DNA from: Dirofilaria immitis
Taxonomy: Eukaryota > Nematoda > Chromadorea > Rhabditida > Onchocercidae
Reading direction: 5' to 3'
Assembly: GCA_024305405.1 (NCBI GenBank)
Contig: JAKNDB010000066.1
Span: forward strand, 186,001-250,000
Length of the DNA: 64,000 bases
Part shown: positions 56,509 through 64,000 of the stretch, piece after piece
Layout of the letters: each line of letters begins with the position of its first letter
How positions within the stretch are numbered: position 1 is the stretch's first letter
Translations under genes and position numbers: made by a program
Notes under the pieces: generated by a model
What the model was told of the DNA's origin: nothing
Seen by the model: only the letters and a program-made list of their open reading frames with translations
Database searches by the model: none

Positions 56509-58682
56509 CCTTTCTCCCTTTCTCTATCATCTTTTTCTTCTGGCAAATTATATTAGCTTGAATTTATAATGAATGATAATAATTTTGATTACTTCAGTAT
56601 CTTTGGGTAATATATAATATATGGAAAATGACACCATTGGGTATGATGTGGATCATTCATGGTAATTATTTTATTGATGGCGGTACTGCAAAACGAAATC
56701 AAATGATCAAAGATTTTAAAATACATTTAAAAAGAAATTATTGGAAATATGATCATCGATGGATTATCATGTATCCGGAAGGTAATATGATATTATATTT
56801 TTCATTTTATTCTATTAATATTATTTACTTTTATCTATTTAATAAAAAATTTTATATTATATTAATTAATATCTTTTTATTTAATATTTCATTAATAATT
56901 AATTAAATTTGATATGAAAAAAAAAGAGTTTAATATTTGAAATAGCCGAACGAATAATTATTATTTTTAATAAAATTTTATTAAATTTAAATAATTTATA
57001 AAATAGGCGCTAATTAAAATTAAAATTAATAATTTTAATTAACATTTTATAGGTAAAATGAAATTTTTTTTTTCATTATATAATTATATTATAATCGAGA
57101 TTGGCACTTTATTATAGTCGAGATTGACTTTATTATAATCGAGATTGACATTTTATTATAATCAAGATTGTATCGAGATCACCTTATTATAATCGAGATT
57201 GACATTTTATTATAATCAAGATTGGCACTTTATTATAGTCGAGATTGACTTTATTATAATCGAGACTGACATTTTATTATAATCGAGATTGACTTTTTAT
57301 TATAATCGAGATTGACATTTTATTATAATCAAGATTGGCACTTTATTATAGTCGAGATTGACTTTATTATAATCGAGATTGACATTTTATTATAATCGAG
57401 ATTGACTTTTTATTATAATCGAGATTGGCATTTTATTATAATCATGATTGACATATTTATTTTTTAAATATGAAATATAAAAGTTATATTTTAGGTGCAA
57501 GATTATATTTGATTAAAGAAAGTAATGCTCGATATGCTGCTCGTGAAGGTTACAAAATATTTCGACATTGTGCATTACCACGTAGTGGCGCTGCTCATGC
57601 TGCTATCGAAATAGCAACAAATGCTAATTATGGTAATTTTATCAAATGAATTATTATCAGTTATTATTTATCACTCTTTATAACTTTAATGATAGTATAT
57701 TTACTTTTTCAGCAACTACTAATGATAGTAATGAATCACTTGAATATATTGTTGATTGTACTTTGGGATATCAGAATGGTAATGTACCTAATATTAGGAA
57801 TTGGTTTCTTGGCGATTTATCAAATGGAATTTTAAATGTTGCTATTCATTATAAAGTATGTTATCTTTTATTTATTATTTCATTTTAATCAATATTCTTT
57901 TTAATTTCTTGTCTTTTTCAATAATTTAATAATTAAATATAAATTGAATATATATAAATTAGATTATTATCTTTTTTTTTTTTCATTTTCATCTGATATA
58001 TCATCATATTTTTATTTGTTATTATTTCAGTAATTGTATTCCATCAGATTTATTGTTTGTTTATTTATTAGATATTGAAATTAATTCCATTTATTAAATA
58101 TCCAATTCTTTAATCTATCCTATTCGTATTCCATCAGATTTATTGTTTGTTTATTTATTAGATATTGAAATTAATTCCATTTATTAAATATCCAATTCTT
58201 TAATCTATCCTATTCGTATTCCATCAGATTTATTGTTTGTTTATTTATTAGATATTGAAATCAATTCCATTTATTAAATATCCAATTCTTTAATCTATCC
58301 TATTCGTATTCCATATGTTTATTAAAATTTCAATTATAGGATTTGAGGTAGTAGTGCAATAGTGTATATCATATAGTGTCTTATATATATCTGTATATAT
58401 TATCTGATGAATTTTCATATATTTTAATCTGATGCCATTTGTTATATTTTAATTTAACTTATCATAAATTAATATTGATATATGAAATATATTTAATTAT
58501 AGATATATCAAATAAGGCCTGAATGGAAAGATGAAAATATACTAAGAAATTGGTTATATGATATTTATGAAGAAAAGGTAAATTTAAAATTTTATTTTTA
58601 TTAAACAAAAAATTATTAAATAATTGTTCAATTTCAAAGATTGAATTTTATTTAGAGAATTTTTTAATTAAAAAATCTTATC

Positions 58683-58723
<41 letters not shown>

Positions 58724-59034
58724 TATTCCTTTATTTTTCCAACGATCATTTGCAATTTGTGATTCTCTCTGAAATATCTTTTTTTTTTTTTTTTCTTTAG
58801 GACGAATTATTGGAGAAGTATTATCAGAAAGGCGTATTTCCGATTAATTCACAACATCATCCAATCGTTATACGTACTTCAATCTCTTATTGCTTACTTG
58901 TCGAGACATTTTGGCTTTTATTGTTTTATTTTCATTATTCTATTTGGCTAAAAACAATTGTTGGCCTAATTTACCAATATTTTATTACCATATTGTTTAC
59001 TTTTTGGAAATGTTTTAATTTTTTTTTTTTTTAA
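55481..59034 (+). CDS. LPGAT1: LPGAT1/ACL-type lysophospholipid acyltransferase
   Basis: Membrane acyltransferase of the LPGAT1 family (worm ACL-8/9/10 group), acylating lysophospholipids at the ER. Exons: 55481-55704, 55822-55939, 56258-56359, 56598-56781, 57495-57632, 57713-57855, 58503-58577 and 58801-59034. Exon 1 holds an N-terminal membrane segment (VIILIGAFYWIIMTIFIIPG) and needs one T added near ATFFTF. The catalytic motif is NHLGLADHF (NHxxxxDH class; typically NHxxxxD in this family), followed by MTPLGMMWIIHGNYFIDGG, WIIMYPEGARLYLIKE (motif III) and LPRSGAAHAA (motif IV). The C-terminal part WKDENILRNWLYDIYEEKDE and LLEKYYQKGVFP is family-typical, and the last exon ends with hydrophobic segments. 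Exons 2-8 keep phase. The start is uncertain: ATG at 55491 is in frame, but an upstream exon is possible. AATAAA at 59142-59147. Confidence 0.93.
55998..56190 (+). other. orphan GC-richer block in an acyltransferase intron
   Basis: Between LPGAT1 exons 2 and 3. One + frame reads TLVVRTFSVHVLIAFITFSI followed by GDCRERHLFSRSTQKGRYFK and a stop. It is out of keeping with the AT-rich intron. It does not match the acyltransferase, and the flanking exons join in phase without it. It may be a gene fragment or an inserted sequence. Confidence 0.3.
56464..56522. repeat. (CT)n microsatellite in an LPGAT1 intron
   Basis: TCTC run with TTTCTC interruptions. Confidence 0.85.
57088..57455. repeat. 21-24-bp tandem repeat in an LPGAT1 intron
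   Basis: About 16 variable copies of a unit like TTATTATAATCGAGATTGAC followed by ATT, TTT or nothing. Variants GTCGAGATT and ATCAAGATTGGCACT recur in a pattern, so a longer composite unit appears to have been duplicated. Confidence 0.9.
58036..58314. repeat. 90-bp tandem repeat, three copies plus a partial
   Basis: Copies starting GTATTCCATCAGATTTATTG at 58036, 58126 and 58216, with a partial at 58306, in the intron between the exons ending 57855 and starting 58503 of the acyltransferase gene. Near-identical, with one T/C difference noticed in the third copy. Confidence 0.93.
58684..58718. repeat. (TA)n microsatellite in the last LPGAT1 intron
   Basis: Alternating TA for about 34 bp. Confidence 0.85.
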
Positions 59035-62000
59035 CAAAATATCACATTTCTTTTTTCAGTTCTTTCTCAAATTTTATGTATTATAATTGCTTTTTTTTTT
59101 TCTTTAGAATTAAAATGTAACACATAATACGAAATAAGAACAATAAATTCGAATTTATAATAATTTTCAATTTAAATAGTCTCAAAATTAATTATGCAAT
59201 AAATGAAATCCCATAGCCAAATATTTCATATTAATATTTAATTGCAATAAATAATCTAATATTAATTTCAATGAAAATTTTCAATGAATTTGAATAATAT
59301 TTTATGCATTCGATTGTATATGATTAAAAGGAGTATTTGAATGATAAGAATGATAAAAGTTACAAATAAATTTTATTACTAAACTCTTAACTCAATCTAA
59401 TAATAACTATTGATTTGATTAATTTTCAAAGCTACTCCAAATTGCTTCATATTTGCTAGCATTTTCGATTTTCAATTTTGTAATTCCCATTGTATTCTTC
59501 AAGAATTATTAAAAATTTAATTTCCATTTAAACAGTATTACATTTCCATAAAAATTCATATATTATCTTTTATTATAAAATTGTTAATTGGGAAGAAATG
59601 AGATAAGGATGATATATGATTGATAAATATTAGCTGATCTATTATTATTCATAGACATATTTAAGAAATTTAAATTCTTTTTTTTTGAATATTCAATGAA
59701 TATTATCATATCTTTGAGCATATCATATCATATCATTTTTATCATATTAACCTATATCAAAAATATCAGCATTTGTGATACCATGAATAATCATATATTT
59801 CTATATGATTAGTAGACAGTTTTATGCACTTTGCTAAAAATGCTGAAATATTATTGTATTTGCTGTTACATTTCTTATCCAAATATTCGTATTTGTTAGC
59901 TTATTTGTCAAACTATGCCTTATTTGTCAAGTACTTATTGTACTACCATTTATATTTGTGAAATAAAAGCTGATAATAAATCTTCTCAACCAAAGTATCT
60001 CAACATCGTCAAATATAAAGTAATTCATCTAATTAGTCATTAAATGATATCCTTATAATTTATTTAATTCTTGGTAAGAGTCAAGTTGATAAGCAATATT
60101 AGAATAAGTATTTTGCATTAAATTATTTTGTCAAATAGAATTACACGTATCATGAAACAAAGGTCACGTACATATCTTAAGATAAAAAATTCGAATAGTT
60201 GGCTAATTTATCCAACAAACAGAGAAAGTAGAGATAACAACAAGTAAGATTAGTTCGGAGGATGCGATAACGGAAACATCAATCAATCGTTGATGAAATT
60301 ATTTATGGCTAATACTTAAAAAGTTTTATAGGAGGATTCTTCGTTATGTAAGCAGTAAATTAGAATATAATAACAACACGTTTTGATAATATATAAAAGA
60401 ATCTATATGTATTCAGGTTATCCTAATTTATAAAATATCGCGGATCGATATCGTCATAATGTAAAAGATTTTATTTTAAATTTATTCCAAAAATGTCTCA
60501 AATTCGATTAATTTCAAAAAAGCATTGATCTCTTTCTCGCAAATAAAATCATTCAATGCATTTTTACAGTTATTAGTAAAATTTCTATTTAGCAATTTCA
60601 CAAAGATTCCGATCCTGGAATTCGTAGTTTTAACTATATCATGATAAAGTTCAATCTATAATCATATATATATATATATTCTTCACTACAAATTCATAGT
60701 TACCCTAGATTATTCATTTTGTTGTTTACTTTGTTGTTTCAATACGATACCACTTTATCCTACTTTTTCTTGTTTTTAATGAATTATCATTAATATTAAT
60801 CTTTTATATAAAATAGCATTTAATCATTTTTCTGAAATGATGCAAATATGTCCGAGTAATAATTAGTGATAATATCGCTTAATCATTTATTTGAAAATAT
60901 AAAATTATCGACGACTTCCTATATTCATAACTCTCGAATAGATGATGAGCTTATTTGAAATTATACTTCAATATTAATATAAGACGGGAGATATTTAGAT
61001 ATTATTCTAAAAGATTTATGATGTCGAAGAACGAAATGGTTGGTCTTAACGAAGGTTAATATCTAAGGATAAATTTGAAAAAAATTATATCCAAATAATC
61101 AAAGGAAATAAATTTTACTATAGTATTATTCGACTCTCGATAAAATCCCATCTGAATAGATTATTGCATATAGTTATATGGTAATGGCATATCAGTGCAT
61201 CTTGAATGTTCTTCTTATCGCATATTCGAATTTCTAATCATTATTAACATTCAACTATAATAATTGATCAATAAAATACATGGATAATATTCAATAAATA
61301 ATAAGGATATTTGAAACATACAAAAAGAGGACGAAAATTTTCAGCAAATATGTTCGCATATCGTTTTCATTTTCAGCTATACTTCAACAATTCTAAAGAA
61401 CTATATTTTAAATTATTATTGAAATTACCAGAATTGATAATTCTCTTCTCTAACCTCTTCTTTTCAATATATTCAAAAGGATATTGACCTCTTCAGATTC
61501 ATAAATCTAAAATAAACATATCATATGAACCATCTATTCATTCATTTACTCTTCACTCCATGAAAGCTCAATATTTTTATGCTAAATGTTTTTAATGATC
61601 AATGTTGCGTTATACAAAATGCTTAAAATATACAACGAAATTAATCGCTTATACAATCAATCATTCGTAAATATTTTGGAAATTTTGTAGTAACTAAAAA
61701 TTTTTTTAATTTAAATATTTTCCGAAAAGAATGTTGAGAAAGTATAAGCAATTCTGATATCTATTGATTAGTTCGTTTTTGAAAGATTGTATATATGGCG
61801 CATTTTCTCCAATGATACATTGTGATAATTATAATTTATCGAAAACTTAAGAAAAAAAAGAAATGGAATCTATACTTATCTAAATATAAAACATCATTTC
61901 TCAAATATTTTTCATTTTGAAAGAATCATTTAAAAGTATTATTTTCCACATTTATTCAATTAACATTTAATTGAAACTTTGAAAACATTTCCCACATGCC

Positions 62001-63482
62001 AATGCGTATAAAAATCCAAAAAAAAAAAAAAAAAAGATGAGAAGTATCCAGAGATCAAAAAAAAAAAACTGTTCATATTAGAACTTAAATAATATAAATT
62101 TAAAATTTCAAAAAACAAACAAACGCGATAAAGTGGAATAGGGAAAAACACCGGCAAATGAAAACGCGTAATATGAAAATGAGCATTCAAATGAAAACAT
62201 ATATGTTAATAATAGGGCTTGCCAAAAATGTACAACAATTTCGTGTCAGAAAATATGAATCAAAAAAAAAAACAATAATTAAAATTAAACTATGAAAACG
62301 TTCAAAAATGTGGCACTTCCAAAACGTTATAATATCGTTAGCGCTTTCTTTTATTTTATAATAGAATAATTATCTAAATCGTTAAAACTTACCGATCAAT
62401 TTATAACTATTTATGTTATAAAAAGAAGAATTACGATTCATTATCATCGATTAATTAATTCATTATTCAATCAATTCAACCTAAAAGTTGAGTTTAAGAT
62501 AAGAAGAAAAAGGAAAAAAAATCGTCAAATGTATATCACTCTGATTGAGCAATTTAAGTTATACTTCTCTATTAAGCATTATGAAACATATATATATGTG
62601 ACAATATCTGGAATAGCTAATGTCTTCTGAGATATGTTCCAAATATTTTTAAATAGCATATATCTATTGTTAATATTTAAGAATTTATGAAGGATAAAAA
62701 AGAAGAAAGAATTCAAAAATATTTGAATTAATAAAAAAAAAAATTATAATAGATAATTCACAAATGTTTAATAAATGGAAATAAATAATCATCATCACTG
62801 AAATAAACAACTCATGAAATTCGTAAAGTGAAGAGAAAAGACAACAAATTTGCTGCAATGGATTTCATGAGCAAAAGAGGCAGCTTTATATGGGAACTCG
62901 TTTTATTTCTATATTGTAATACAATAATTACCAGGACTAATAAAATTTCTACAGTATTCCATGGCTATTTATGGTAAGTCAGGATGATAAATTAACACAA
63001 TTATCTATTGATTTAATCAATAACCGGTCAATCTAATTAATCATGAACTTTGCTATAAAAAAACGGTCAAATTTTAGAACTGAAGAGGACGCAAAGTGTA
63101 TGCTACCCAGTTTAAATAACTTAAAGCATACATATCACCTAGTTATTAAATATTAGGATACTGGATCACTGCTTCATTGATCTTGAAAACGATTTGCAAA
63201 AGAAGAATGAGAATTTGTTAGTATTTGGATTTTTAAAAAAAAAAAAAAAAACAGAAACTTAATTTCATAAAAATATTAAATATGGAATGATGATTAAAAG
63301 ATATTAGATAAAGTAAGATCCACAGTTAATGTAATGTGATTAGATGAACCATTCTGATGAAGCGAACATCTTATTCATTTTAACAAGCATATTCAACTTG
63401 ATGTAATCAGCAATTATCGCAGCTTCTATTTGTTTTGTCATAAATCTATACACGTATTTATTTATGTATGCATAAATATACA
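59035..63482. other. 4.4-kb stretch without a supported gene
   Basis: Between the convergent LPGAT1 and C2H2 zinc-finger genes. AT-rich, with poly-A tracts near 62016 and 63236 and a short TA run at 60666. The minus-strand frame at 61960-62190 is low complexity. No exon, repeat array or RNA gene recognised. Confidence 0.45.
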
Positions 63483-64000
63483 TCATCGTTGGCGTCTACT
63501 GTTTTGATGTGTTAACGAATGAGTGTTCAAAGCATCAGCAGTTGTAAATCCGGCATCACATTGCTTGCAAATATGTGGTCGATCGCAAACGTGCGAAAGC
63601 CAATGTCGTTGCAGAGCAAATGCATCCGGGAATGATTGTCCACAAATGGCACAAGGTAAAGCTGCCGATGCTGTAGTGACATTTACAGATGATGCAGATG
63701 TTACCGTTAGTTGAGTTGACGTTGACCACTTCCGATCCTAAATTTGAAATATTAAAATTGACTAAACAAGAAAATTGAATTAAATAGGTAAATAACAATG
63801 TAAATATGCAAATCATTAGCGCTATCATCATCCCAAGGCAACATTCACGTGATGAGTAGGAAATATAGAAAATCATGGTGCATCTCCAATTTCAACTATG
63901 CAGAGATAAAAAAAAGATGTGAAATTTACTTGAATAGTTGCATTCACAGTATTGCATCCGTTAGCTTTTTCACCTTCACTAAGTTTTATTAGATGACGTT
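63483..64000 (-). CDS. C2H2 zinc-finger protein, C-terminal part (runs off the window)
   Basis: Two minus-strand exons, 64000-63930 and 63737-63483, join in phase (CAA|GAT) with GTAAAT donor and TTTAG acceptor. The upstream exon ends a finger-like segment (RHLIKLSEGEKANG). The last exon has an S/T linker, then finger CAICGQSFPDAFALQRHWLSH and finger CKQCDAGFTTADALNTHSLTH (C-X2-C-X12-H-X3/4-H spacing), and ends QNSRRQR and a stop at 63483. Likely a nuclear DNA-binding transcription factor; the subfamily was not identified. No frameshift is needed. An AATAAA lies about 21 nt after the stop (TTTATT at 63457-63462). The + frame at 63523-63714 is its shadow. Confidence 0.85.

Overview
The window is AT-rich nuclear DNA from an animal, most likely a nematode. 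The genes are split by many introns of tens to hundreds of bases. The introns follow GT..AG, with short T-rich acceptors ending TTTCAG or TTTTAG. The five-LIM PINCH protein has the C-terminal tail style of worm UNC-97. A parasitic (spirurid or filarial) worm is possible but is inference only. I see no bacterial operons, tRNA, rRNA or CRISPR.

Layout. 0-5.5 kb: 3' exons of an unrecognised + strand gene, a phase-consistent set of minus-strand 3' exons for a proline/serine-rich protein (1.42-5.53 kb), and an exon-like + strand block at 3.6-3.9 kb lying inside one of its introns. 5.5-20.9 kb: almost no recognisable coding sequence; microsatellites, one hairpin and a few exon-like patches. 20.9-21.2 kb: a 28-bp tandem repeat. 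22.1-27.55 kb: two + strand genes, KIN17 (DNA/RNA-binding, nuclear) and PIN4 (parvulin prolyl isomerase). 29.2-30.2 kb: a 21-copy, 44-bp satellite. 31.7-32.7 kb: 3' end of a + strand gene with three IQ motifs, possibly CAMTA-like. 33.9-39.4 kb: a minus-strand GPR107-type seven-transmembrane protein. 41.1-44.3 kb: a minus-strand PINCH/UNC-97 LIM adaptor. 45.0-45.3 kb: a possible membrane-anchor exon. 47.0-50.2 kb: a 3.2-kb inverted-repeat (foldback-like) element. 51.9-52.9 kb: two tandem or duplicated repeats and a 3'-terminal exon. 55.5-59.0 kb: a + strand LPGAT1/ACL-type lysophospholipid acyltransferase. 63.5-64.0 kb: the 3' end of a minus-strand C2H2 zinc-finger gene that runs off the window.

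The recognised genes are unrelated housekeeping, signalling, adhesion and lipid genes; I see no single pathway linking them. The most consistent oddity is window-wide. Five of the six confidently identified genes need one or more single bases added back, mostly in short A or T runs, to keep family-conserved reading frames (the C2H2 fragment does not). The two arms of the inverted repeat and one copy of a 74-bp repeat differ in the same way. This looks like homopolymer undercalling in the source assembly rather than decay of every gene. It also explains why so few long reading frames are visible.

I did not find a convincing new multi-gene system. The best candidates for follow-up are the 3.2-kb nested inverted repeat, the two-state 44-bp satellite, the IQ-repeat gene whose introns all fall at the same point of the motif, and the unidentified proline-rich protein with a possible PP1-docking motif.
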